Below are positions 49,997-56,776 of a DNA stretch of 64,000 nt, piece after piece. How positions within the stretch are numbered: the first letter of the stretch is position 1; every line of letters begins with the position of its first letter. Origin of the DNA: Lentzea cavernae (GTDB lineage: Bacteria > Actinomycetota > Actinomycetes > Mycobacteriales > Pseudonocardiaceae); contig NZ_BNAR01000026.1 in NCBI RefSeq assembly GCF_014653695.1, forward strand, positions 40,575 to 104,574. The letters run 5' to 3'. Position numbers and translations under genes: made by a program. The notes beneath the pieces were generated by a model, which was not told the origin of the DNA, did not search any database, and saw only the letters and a list, made by a program, of their open reading frames with translations.

Positions 49997-50956
49997 TCAG
50001 GCCGCGCCCTGGGACCCCGTCATGAACTTCCCCAGACGGGACGCCAGGTCGTCGGCGGCCTCGTTGCCCCGCAACCGTTCCGCCTCCTGCCTCAGCGGCC
50101 GCATGCGGTCACGGGTGCGCGCCGAGCGGATGGAGCCGGACACCTCGATCGCCTGCTCCCCGACCTCCCGCGCCTGCTCGGCCTCGTTCTGCACCAGGTA
50201 GTTCACCGCCAGCGCGGCCAACCGGAACGACTGGCTGCGCGACGCGTCCTCCCCGCCGGACGAGATGGCCCTGGTGAGCAGCGGGATCGCCGTCCGCGCG
50301 TACTTCACGTCGCAGGTCCGCGCGAGTTCGGTGTGCACCATGCCGCCGATGGACACCAGGTCGGCGAGGTCGAAGAACCGCGCCCACGGCGGCGCGTCCT
50401 CGGCCACCGACCGTTCGAACTCGTCATGGGCGCGCGCGAACTGGCGCAGCGCCTGCCTTTCCGCGCCCATCTTCGCGAACGCCCACGCCTCGTTGGCGTG
50501 CAGGATCGACACGGCGAGAGTGGACCCGCTGGCCTGCGCGATGGGCAGTCCTCGTTGGAACGACGCCAACGCGTCCTCGGCGAGTTCGTAGTGCAGGTGC
50601 ACGCGACCCATGCGGTAGTGGATGTTCGCTTCCAACGCGCTGTTGCCCGACGCGCGCGCGAGGCCCATCGCACGGCCGAAGTGCAGGTGCGCCGACTCCA
50701 GGAGTCCCATGTCGAACGACGCCCAGCCGGCCAGGTTGTGCAGGTCCGCGATGGCCACCTGGAGCCGTTCCACGACCTGCCCTGGCGGCCCGGTGTCGAG
50801 CAGGGGGTTCGCCCACTTCAACAACGCGACGCAGGCGTCCCGGCAGGCTCCACCGCCGTATTCGTAGTCCAATGCCCGAAGGGCACTCGTCAGCGTTTCG
50901 ACATGCCGCACGTCGGTCTTGTCCACACGAGCGGGGAATGCATCGCCGTTGAACAT
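49997..50956 (-). CDS. TPR regulator-like protein lacking an HTH
   Basis: This 319-aa helical protein starts at ATG 50956 with AGGAGG 8 nt upstream. It matches the sensor half of actinobacterial TPR regulators (NsdA-like, from memory): LRALDYEYGGGACRDACVAL, LQVAIADLHNLAGWASFDMG, then repeats such as FGRAMGLARASGN and HYRMGRVHLHYELAEDALASF. No DNA-binding domain precedes it. A paralogue with the same core lies at 60503. Its upstream 276-nt region separates it from the P450-ferredoxin set. A role in sensing or protein binding in development is inference. Confidence 0.75.
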   Translation of the reverse strand: MFNGDAFPARVDKTDVRHVETLTSALRALDYEYGGGACRDACVALLKWANPLLDTGPPGQVVERLQVAIADLHNLAGWASFDMGLLESAHLHFGRAMGLARASGNSALEANIHYRMGRVHLHYELAEDALASFQRGLPIAQASGSTLAVSILHANEAWAFAKMGAERQALRQFARAHDEFERSVAEDAPPWARFFDLADLVSIGGMVHTELARTCDVKYARTAIPLLTRAISSGGEDASRSQSFRLAALAVNYLVQNEAEQAREVGEQAIEVSGSIRSARTRDRMRPLRQEAERLRGNEAADDLASRLGKFMTGSQGAA

Positions 50957-51058
50957 AGGTTGGCCCTCCTGACGTGCGCAGCGCACCCGTCGAACGGGTA
51001 CCCGTTGCACACCGCCGGTACTCACCGCGCCGACACCATCCCGCTGTCGGACCTGGTC

Positions 51059-51081
51059 GGGAAGAGTCTTCCGACTCTCCC
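51059..51081 (-). terminator. Bulged hairpin downstream of the second ferredoxin
   Basis: GGGAAGAGTC and GACTCTCCC pair with one bulged A around loop TTCC. It lies 150 nt beyond the minus-strand ferredoxin stop and is a modest candidate terminator. Confidence 0.4.
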
Positions 51082-51232
51082 CGGACACGTCGGCGCGACC
51101 GCCACAACGCCGTGGCGGCCGCGCTTACGATTTCGGACGGTCGTGGTGAACGGAAAGGGGCCATCGAGGTGGCGGCGACCTCGGCTGAATCAATTTTCCT
51201 GTGACGGCTCCTCACCGGAACGGCCGATCAAG

Positions 51233-51427
51233 TCACTCTTCCAGGGTGACTGCCTGAGCGGGGCACCTCTCCACCGCGTGACGAACACCCGGCAGCAGGC
51301 CGGCGGACGGTTCGGCGCTCAGCACGAGACCGGTGCCGTCGTCGTCGGACTGGTCGAACACGTCCGGTGCGGCGAGCACGCACTGGCCCGATCCGATGCA
51401 CCTGTCCTGGTCTATCCGGACCGTCAC
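51233..51427 (-). CDS. [3Fe-4S] ferredoxin partner of the second P450
   Basis: This 64-aa ferredoxin resembles the one at 46121: VRIDQDRCIGSGQCVLAAPDVFDQ near the N-terminus (in parts: DRCIGSGQC, APDVFDQSDDDG) and ERCPAQAVTLEE at the end, giving three cluster cysteines. GTG 51427 begins one nucleotide after the P450 stop. It donates electrons to that P450. The DxFDQSDDDGT segment is shared with the first ferredoxin. Confidence 0.92.
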   Translation of the reverse strand: MTVRIDQDRCIGSGQCVLAAPDVFDQSDDDGTGLVLSAEPSAGLLPGVRHAVERCPAQAVTLEE

Positions 51428-51428
51428 G

Positions 51429-52622
51429 TCACCACACCACCGGGATCTCGGCGGCGCCGTAGGTGATCATGTCGTTGCGGTACCTCAGTTCCGTGACGGG
51501 CACCGCCGGGCGCAGGCCGGGGAACCTCTCGAAGAGCGACCGCAGCCCGATCTGCAGCTCGGCGCGGGCCAGGTTGGCGCCGAGGCACTGGTGCGGCCCG
51601 AACCCGAACCCCAGGTGCGACACGGCGTCGCGCTCCAGGTCGAGCTCCTCGGCGCGCGGGCAGAGCGCCTCGTCGAGGTTCGCCATGAGCGACACGCTCA
51701 CCCACTCCCCCGCCCGGATCAGCACGCCGTCGACCTCGACGTCCTCGGTCGCCCTGCGGATCAGGCCGGACCCGCCGAGCTGACCGACGGTGTAGCGCAG
51801 CAGCTCCTCGACCACCACGTCCGCGCGGCTCGGGTCCCGTTGCAGGATCGCCAGCTGGTCGGGCTTCTCGAACAGGTGCAGCGTGAACAGGCCGAGGAAG
51901 TTGGACGTGGTCTCGTGCCCGGCCGCGAGCAGGCCGATGCAGAGGAAGATCAGCTCGTCCATGCTGAAGTCGGTGTCGTTGGCCATCAGGCCGATCATGT
52001 CGTCGTTCGTGCCGGCCGCCTTCTTCTCGGCGACGATCGGCGCGAGCACCTCGGCGAGCCTGGTGGCGTGCGCGAGGTACTCGTCCTTCGAGCCGTTCTT
52101 GCCGAAGAGGTCGCCGGCCGTGGCCTGGAACAGCTCCTGGTGCTCCGGCGGCACGCCCAGCAGTTCGGCGATCACCAGCGACGGCAGCGGCAGGCACAGC
52201 GACGTGACGAGGTCCGCCGGCGCGCCCTTGGCCTCCATCACGTCGAGGTGCTCGTCGACGATCTGCTGGATGCGCGGGCGCAGCTCGTTCATGCGCTTGA
52301 CCATGAAGCCGCGCGAGAGAGGACGGCGCAACCGCATGTGCTCGGGGCCGTCGATGCCGTTGATGTTGCCAGGCTGGTCGGGGTCGAGCACGGTCTCGCC
52401 GGCGTCGGTGCGCATCTCGGGCTGACCGCCCTTGCGGGTGCTGAACCGCGGGTCGGACAGCACCTGCCGGACACCGGCATAACTGGACACGATCCACGCC
52501 TCGACGCTGTTGGGCCACAGCATCCTCACCGGGCCGTCACCGACGGCCTCCGGGAAGCCGACCGGCGGGTGGAGCGGGTGGTCGCGTTCTTGGTGGACCG
52601 GGCAGACAGCAGCTTCAGTCAC
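51429..52622 (-). CDS. Cytochrome P450 (second)
   Basis: This 397-aa CYP has I-helix GLLAAGHETTSNF, K-helix EELLRYTV, and heme loop FGFGPHQCLG with Cys346. The segment INGIDGPEHMRLRRPLSRGF is the usual C-helix region. I start at GTG 52622 because GAGGGG lies 5 nt upstream; an in-frame ATG at 52663 would make the palindrome at 52638-52653 part of the coding sequence. It is downstream of a TetR on the same strand and followed by a ferredoxin, so the three form a regulated set. Substrate unknown. Confidence 0.92.
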   Translation of the reverse strand: MTEAAVCPVHQERDHPLHPPVGFPEAVGDGPVRMLWPNSVEAWIVSSYAGVRQVLSDPRFSTRKGGQPEMRTDAGETVLDPDQPGNINGIDGPEHMRLRRPLSRGFMVKRMNELRPRIQQIVDEHLDVMEAKGAPADLVTSLCLPLPSLVIAELLGVPPEHQELFQATAGDLFGKNGSKDEYLAHATRLAEVLAPIVAEKKAAGTNDDMIGLMANDTDFSMDELIFLCIGLLAAGHETTSNFLGLFTLHLFEKPDQLAILQRDPSRADVVVEELLRYTVGQLGGSGLIRRATEDVEVDGVLIRAGEWVSVSLMANLDEALCPRAEELDLERDAVSHLGFGFGPHQCLGANLARAELQIGLRSLFERFPGLRPAVPVTELRYRNDMITYGAAEIPVVW

Positions 52623-52637
52623 GGGAGTCCCCTCAAT

Positions 52638-52653
52638 AGAACAAATCTGTTCT
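52638..52653 (-). promoter_or_regulatory. Palindromic operator before the second P450
   Basis: AGAACA-AATC-TGTTCT is a perfect 6-bp inverted repeat 16 nt upstream of the P450 start and 47 nt after the TetR stop. It is AT-rich in a GC-rich setting and is the probable TetR site. Note that this half-site differs from the LexA consensus GAAC(N4)GTTC by arrangement (GAACAAATCTGTTC, N6). Confidence 0.65.
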
Positions 52654-52699
52654 TTTGAAACCATGACCGAACGTAGCGGAGCGACTACGCCTTGACGAG

Positions 52700-53263
52700 T
52701 TATTTGGCCCGAAAGTTCCCGATGAGCGGCCGAAGCAGGCCGTCGACGATGCTCTCGACCACGCCCGGTTCCTCGGAGCGCAGGACGAACGTCGAGATCA
52801 GCGCGGTGATGAGGACGTCGGCGTCGAGGCGCTCCGGCAGTTCTCCCCGCGCCTTCGCCCTGTCCACGGCGACCCGCAGGTGCTCCGTGTAGGCGCGGTC
52901 GACGTGCTCCTCGCGCAGGCTCGCGAGGTCGGCGTCCTGCCGGCTGCCCTCGAGCAGCCCGAGGAAGATCCCGGCGGTGTCGAACGGCTGCGGCTCGCCC
53001 CACGCCCGCAGGACGTGGCGAACGTCCTCGGCGAACGTCCCCTCGTCCGGCTGCGCCAGCCGCGGCAGGTTGGCCTTCAGCGCGTCGGTGATCAACCGCG
53101 CTTTGGACGGCCACCGCTGGTAGAGGCTCGCCTTGCTCGCACGTGCCCGGGAAGCGACGAGGTCCATGTTGAACCGGGCGTAGCCGACCTCGGCCAGCAC
53201 TGCGAGCACGGCGGCGAAGACCTCCTGCTGACGCTCCGGCGCGTCGAGCGGCGTGCGACCCAA
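52700..53263 (-). CDS. TetR-family regulator of the P450 set
   Basis: This 187-aa repressor has an HTH at about 15-60 (VFAAVLAVLAEVGYARFNMD and RARASKASLYQRWPSKARL). The start is TTG 53263, with GGAGGCGAGG directly upstream. It lies 77 nt before the P450 gene on the same strand, with a palindrome in the gap. It is also only 16 nt from the end of the GT2 gene upstream, so weak read-through is possible. Confidence 0.88.
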   Translation of the reverse strand: MGRTPLDAPERQQEVFAAVLAVLAEVGYARFNMDLVASRARASKASLYQRWPSKARLITDALKANLPRLAQPDEGTFAEDVRHVLRAWGEPQPFDTAGIFLGLLEGSRQDADLASLREEHVDRAYTEHLRVAVDRAKARGELPERLDADVLITALISTFVLRSEEPGVVESIVDGLLRPLIGNFRAK

Positions 53264-53279
53264 CCTCGCCTCCGGTGAC

Positions 53280-55175
53280 TCAGGTGACGGGCACAGTACC
53301 GCCGGGGGCGTCCAGGAGCCGACCCGTGCGCCGCACCGACATCCAGCGCAGTTGCGTGCCGTGCAGCGCCGTGATCAACGACTGGATCACCACGACGTAC
53401 ATCAGCTGCCGGTACACGACCTGTTGCAGCGGATAGGCCCACAACGGCTTGAGCGACTCGCCGTCGAGCCGCAGCGCGTACCCCGCGCTCGCCGTCTGGA
53501 TCAGCAGGAACACCGTCCACACGATCAGCGCGAGGGGTGCGTCCGCGACGAGGAACCCGTACAACACGAAGAGGTCCATCACCGGCGCGAGCAACGGCAG
53601 CAGCAGGTGGAACGCCAACAGGTAGAGGATCCCGAACCGGCCCATCGGCCCTCTCTCCACCAGCGCGCGGCGGTGCTTCCACATCGCCTGGAAGGTGCCG
53701 TAGGACCAGCGGTAGCGCTGCCGGAACAGGCCTTGGACGGTGACCGGCGCCTCGGTCCACGCCTTGGCCTCCGGGCGGTAGGCGACCCGCCAGCCCGCAC
53801 GCGTGACGGCCATCGTGAGGTCCGTGTCCTCGGCGAGCGTGTCGTCGCTGACGCCGCCGACGTCGGCGAGCGCCTCCCTGCGGAACGCCCCGACCGCGCC
53901 CGGCACCGTCGGGATGCACCGCAGCGCGTGCAGGATCTGCCGGTCCAGGTTGGACCCGGCGCAGTACTCCAGGTGCTGCCAGCGCCCGAGCAGGCCCTGC
54001 CGGTTGCCGACCTTGGCGTTGCCGGAGACCGCGCCGACACCGCTGTCCGCGAACGGCTGCACGAGCTGGCCGACGGTGCCCGGCTCGAAGATCGTGTCGC
54101 CGTCCACCAGCACCAGCACGTCGTGGCTCGCCGCGCGGACGCCCGCGTTCAACGCCGCCGGCTTGCCCTGGTTGCTCTGCCTGATCACGGTGACGCCGGG
54201 CAGGTCCAGCCCCTGCGCGACCTCCGCGGTGCCGTCCGTCGAGCCGTCGTCCACGACGATCACCTCGACGTCGGCGAGGTGGTCGTTCGCGGCGATGGAC
54301 CTGACGGTGGCGGCGATGTTCAGCGCCTCGTTGAAAGCCGGGACGACCACCGAGACCGGCGGCGCGAACCACGGCGGCGGCTCCTGCGCGCCCTCCCGCC
54401 GCAGCCGCCGATCGGTGTGCGCGAGCCCGAGCTGCATCAGCGTGCGCAGCAGGCCGAGCAACGCCGCGATGCCGATGGCCGTGCCGAACAACGCGAGCAC
54501 GAGGCCGCCGTTGCGCTGCGACCACGTCGTGACGGCGCCGGTGAACCGTTCTCTCGAAGAGGCCTCGACCGGAATCTCATCGCTGACCAATGCGAACCGG
54601 TACCCGGGCTCCTTCGCCAGCTCGCGGACGATGTCTCCGCCGATGCTGCCGTTGTCGTGCAGCCTGATGACGCCCTTCCTCTCCCGCAACGACATCCGCA
54701 CCAGCGTGCCCATGTCCTGGTGCTCGCGGTCGCCGCTGTCGACCTCCTCCGGAGCGCCGACCAGTCGCGTGTGGACACCCAGCGCGTCGGCGAGCGCCGC
54801 CTGTGCGAGGGCCAGGTTCAGCGGATCGGCGAGGTCGCCCTCGGCGCGGAACCCGTCGATGCCGATGCGATGCCCCTCGGCGACGACCTGGCGTGCCACG
54901 TCCGGATGGCGGGTGACCTGGGCGCCGGTGACGTAGAAGGTCGCTTTGACGCCGGCGGCTCTCAACCTCTCCAGGGTGCGCGGGGTCCACTTCGGGTCGG
55001 GGCCGCCGTGGAACGCCAGCGCGAGCGTGCCGTCCGGCAGCTCGTGGCGTTCCCCGGCGTGCCGCACGGGTTCGGGCCTGATCGCCGCGTAGGCGTGGAA
55101 CGACACCACGCACATCAGCACGAGCAACCCGAGCAGGATGGAGATCCAGTGCAACCGGGGCGTGCGCTTCACCAC
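53280..55175 (-). CDS. GT2 glycosyltransferase fused to an inactive NodB deacetylase domain
   Basis: This 631-aa membrane protein has an N-terminal anchor, a NodB-like domain (about 45-200), a membrane helix (about 220-245), a GT2 domain (about 270-500) and C-terminal helices. The GT2 motifs are intact: VVVPAFNEA, VDDGSTDGT, DGDT, AEDTDL and QRYRW, as in processive beta-glycan synthases. The NodB motif that should be TFDDGPD reads AFHGGPD (His56, Gly57), and the metal histidines of the GHEIGNH-type motif read GHRIGID, so deacetylase activity should be lost. GTG start at 55175. It is upstream of tetR-P450 on the same strand and likely makes an envelope polysaccharide. Confidence 0.9.
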   Translation of the reverse strand: MVKRTPRLHWISILLGLLVLMCVVSFHAYAAIRPEPVRHAGERHELPDGTLALAFHGGPDPKWTPRTLERLRAAGVKATFYVTGAQVTRHPDVARQVVAEGHRIGIDGFRAEGDLADPLNLALAQAALADALGVHTRLVGAPEEVDSGDREHQDMGTLVRMSLRERKGVIRLHDNGSIGGDIVRELAKEPGYRFALVSDEIPVEASSRERFTGAVTTWSQRNGGLVLALFGTAIGIAALLGLLRTLMQLGLAHTDRRLRREGAQEPPPWFAPPVSVVVPAFNEALNIAATVRSIAANDHLADVEVIVVDDGSTDGTAEVAQGLDLPGVTVIRQSNQGKPAALNAGVRAASHDVLVLVDGDTIFEPGTVGQLVQPFADSGVGAVSGNAKVGNRQGLLGRWQHLEYCAGSNLDRQILHALRCIPTVPGAVGAFRREALADVGGVSDDTLAEDTDLTMAVTRAGWRVAYRPEAKAWTEAPVTVQGLFRQRYRWSYGTFQAMWKHRRALVERGPMGRFGILYLLAFHLLLPLLAPVMDLFVLYGFLVADAPLALIVWTVFLLIQTASAGYALRLDGESLKPLWAYPLQQVVYRQLMYVVVIQSLITALHGTQLRWMSVRRTGRLLDAPGGTVPVT

Positions 55176-55294
55176 GCTCCCAGCAGCGTGCCGCCCACGA
55201 CGGCGGCGAACACGATCAGTCCACTCGCGACGGTCCAGCTGACCAGCCGCGCCGCTACCCGTCTACCGCCGGTTCTGTCGACGAAGACCTGCAT
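55169..55294 (-). CDS. 41-aa single-helix membrane peptide
   Basis: ATG 55294 gives MQVFVDRTGGRRVAARLV and one hydrophobic helix (WTVASGLIVFAAVVGGTLLG) ending in AW. GGGGGAAG lies about 8 nt upstream. It overlaps the end of the DUF6542-like gene (40 nt) and the start of the glycosyltransferase gene (7 nt), an arrangement typical of small accessory subunits. A role with the glycosyltransferase is inferred from position only. Confidence 0.6.
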   Translation of the reverse strand: MQVFVDRTGGRRVAARLVSWTVASGLIVFAAVVGGTLLGAW

Positions 55295-55674
55295 TTGCTT
55301 CTTCCCCCAATGAGAACGCGGACGAGCGCGACCACCAGTGCCGTGCCGACCGCCGCCGCCATCCACGGGAACCCGTTCACGAGCCACGGGACCGCGTCAG
55401 CGGCGAACTCCTTGCTGCTCCCCCACGGAGCGCGCCTCTTCGACTGCCGTTCCCACGCCGCGTTGCCCGCCGCGACGACCACGAACACGAGAGGTGGCGC
55501 CGGTGCCACCGTCCACAACCCCACCCGGCGGACCAGCGCGGAGGCGACCAGCGTGCCGCCCACGAGCCACACGCCGAACGCCCAGCCGAGATCGTCGCCG
55601 CCCACCCAGACCCCCGTCTGCGTGAACACCGCCAGCATCGCGACCGCGGCGAGACTGGGCAGTTGAACCCCCAT
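55255..55674 (-). CDS. Membrane protein (DUF6542-like)
   Basis: This 139-aa protein has four hydrophobic helices: LPSLAAVAMLAVFTQTGVWV, GWAFGVWLVGGTLVASALV, LWTVAPAPPLVFVVVAAG and WMAAAVGTALVVALVRVLI. The APPLVF segment is typical of the actinobacterial DUF6542 group, from memory. ATG at 55674 is divergent from the LCP gene with 34 nt between starts. It is first of a run with the 41-aa peptide and the GT2 gene, suggesting an envelope-polymer operon. Confidence 0.7.
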   Translation of the reverse strand: MGVQLPSLAAVAMLAVFTQTGVWVGGDDLGWAFGVWLVGGTLVASALVRRVGLWTVAPAPPLVFVVVAAGNAAWERQSKRRAPWGSSKEFAADAVPWLVNGFPWMAAAVGTALVVALVRVLIGGRSKCRSSSTEPAVDG

Positions 55675-55708
55675 GGCGCACTAGGATAATTCAGGGGGTG
55701 TCCTGTTC

Positions 55709-56776
55709 ATGCAAGCACGTGGTGCCTGTCACCGCACGGTCTTTCTCGTCCTGTCGCGCACCGCGCTGGCGGCCCTGAGCGCGATCGTGCTCGCCGCCTC
55801 GGCGTTCGCCTGGTCCACTGTGTCCACGATCTCGACGGGGGTGGAGCGGTCCTACGCGATCACCGACGACGCGCCGCGCTCGGAGTCCGGCCGCAACGTC
55901 CTGGTCATGGGCCTGACGACCAGGCTCGACCTGCACGGCGAGCCGCTGCCCGACGACGTGCTGCGGCGCATGCAGGCGGGCGAGAGCGACCGCGGCGGGT
56001 ACAACGCGAACACGCTGATCCTGTTGCACATCCCGGATTCCGGTCCGGCCGTGGCGATGTCCGTGCCGCGCGACAACCTCGTCCCGCTGTCGTCGGGCGG
56101 CGAGGGCAAGATCAAGGAGGCCTACGGCCGCGCGAAGATCGTCGAGGAGGACCGGCTGCGCGTGGCCGGGACGCACGACAAGCGGGAGCTGGAGCGCGCC
56201 GGTCGCGAGGCGGGCCGCAGGGCCCAGGTGCGGACGGTGTCGACGTTCCTGAACCAACCGATCGACCACTTGGTGGAGATCTCGCTCATCGGGTTCTTCC
56301 ACATCGCCGAGGGCCTCGGCGGCGTCGATGTGTGCCTGCGCCACGCGACGAAGGACCCGTTGTCCGGCGCGGACTTCCCCGCTGGGCCGCAACACCTCGA
56401 CGCGGGCCAGGCGCTGTCGTTCGTGCGGCAGCGGCACGGGCTCAAGGACGGCGACCTGGGCAGGACCCGGCGGCAGCAGGCGTTCCTGTCCGCCGTGACG
56501 AAGCGGCTGCGAGGGGCGGACGTCACCGCCGTGCAGGCGATGATCGACATGGCGAAGCAGGACGTCGTGCTCGACGCGAGGTTCGACCTCGTCGAGTTCG
56601 CGGGGAACCTGCCGGCCGAGGTGCGGTTCGACACGCTGCCGATCGAGGGCGGCGCGCACCTGGGCGGGCTGGACGTGAACAAGGTGGACCAGGACGAGGT
56701 GCGCGCCAAGGTGACCGAACTGGCGACCGCGCCGCCTCCCCCGCCGCCCGACGACGGCATCCCGTGCGTGGACTAG
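55709..56776 (+). CDS. LytR-CpsA-Psr (LCP) family glycopolymer ligase
   Basis: LCP proteins attach glycopolymers to peptidoglycan outside the membrane. This 355-aa protein has an N-terminal membrane anchor (ALAALSAIVLAASAFAW), then the LCP domain with NANTLILLHI, SVPRDNLVPL (the conserved Arg-Asp pair), a long insertion (KIKEAYGRAK), GGVDVC, LDAGQALSFVRQRH and DLGRTRRQQAFL. The C-terminus is Pro-rich (PPPPPPDDG). ATG at 55709. It faces the polysaccharide-type genes on the other strand and may attach their product to the wall. It overlaps the convergent regulator gene by 4 nt. Confidence 0.92.
   Translation: MQARGACHRTVFLVLSRTALAALSAIVLAASAFAWSTVSTISTGVERSYAITDDAPRSESGRNVLVMGLTTRLDLHGEPLPDDVLRRMQAGESDRGGYNANTLILLHIPDSGPAVAMSVPRDNLVPLSSGGEGKIKEAYGRAKIVEEDRLRVAGTHDKRELERAGREAGRRAQVRTVSTFLNQPIDHLVEISLIGFFHIAEGLGGVDVCLRHATKDPLSGADFPAGPQHLDAGQALSFVRQRHGLKDGDLGRTRRQQAFLSAVTKRLRGADVTAVQAMIDMAKQDVVLDARFDLVEFAGNLPAEVRFDTLPIEGGAHLGGLDVNKVDQDEVRAKVTELATAPPPPPPDDGIPCVD

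Noticed and set aside
51333..52658. Long plus-strand frame opposite the second P450
   Set aside because: It is a GC-rich antisense shadow; its translation is low-complexity while the minus strand has all P450 motifs.
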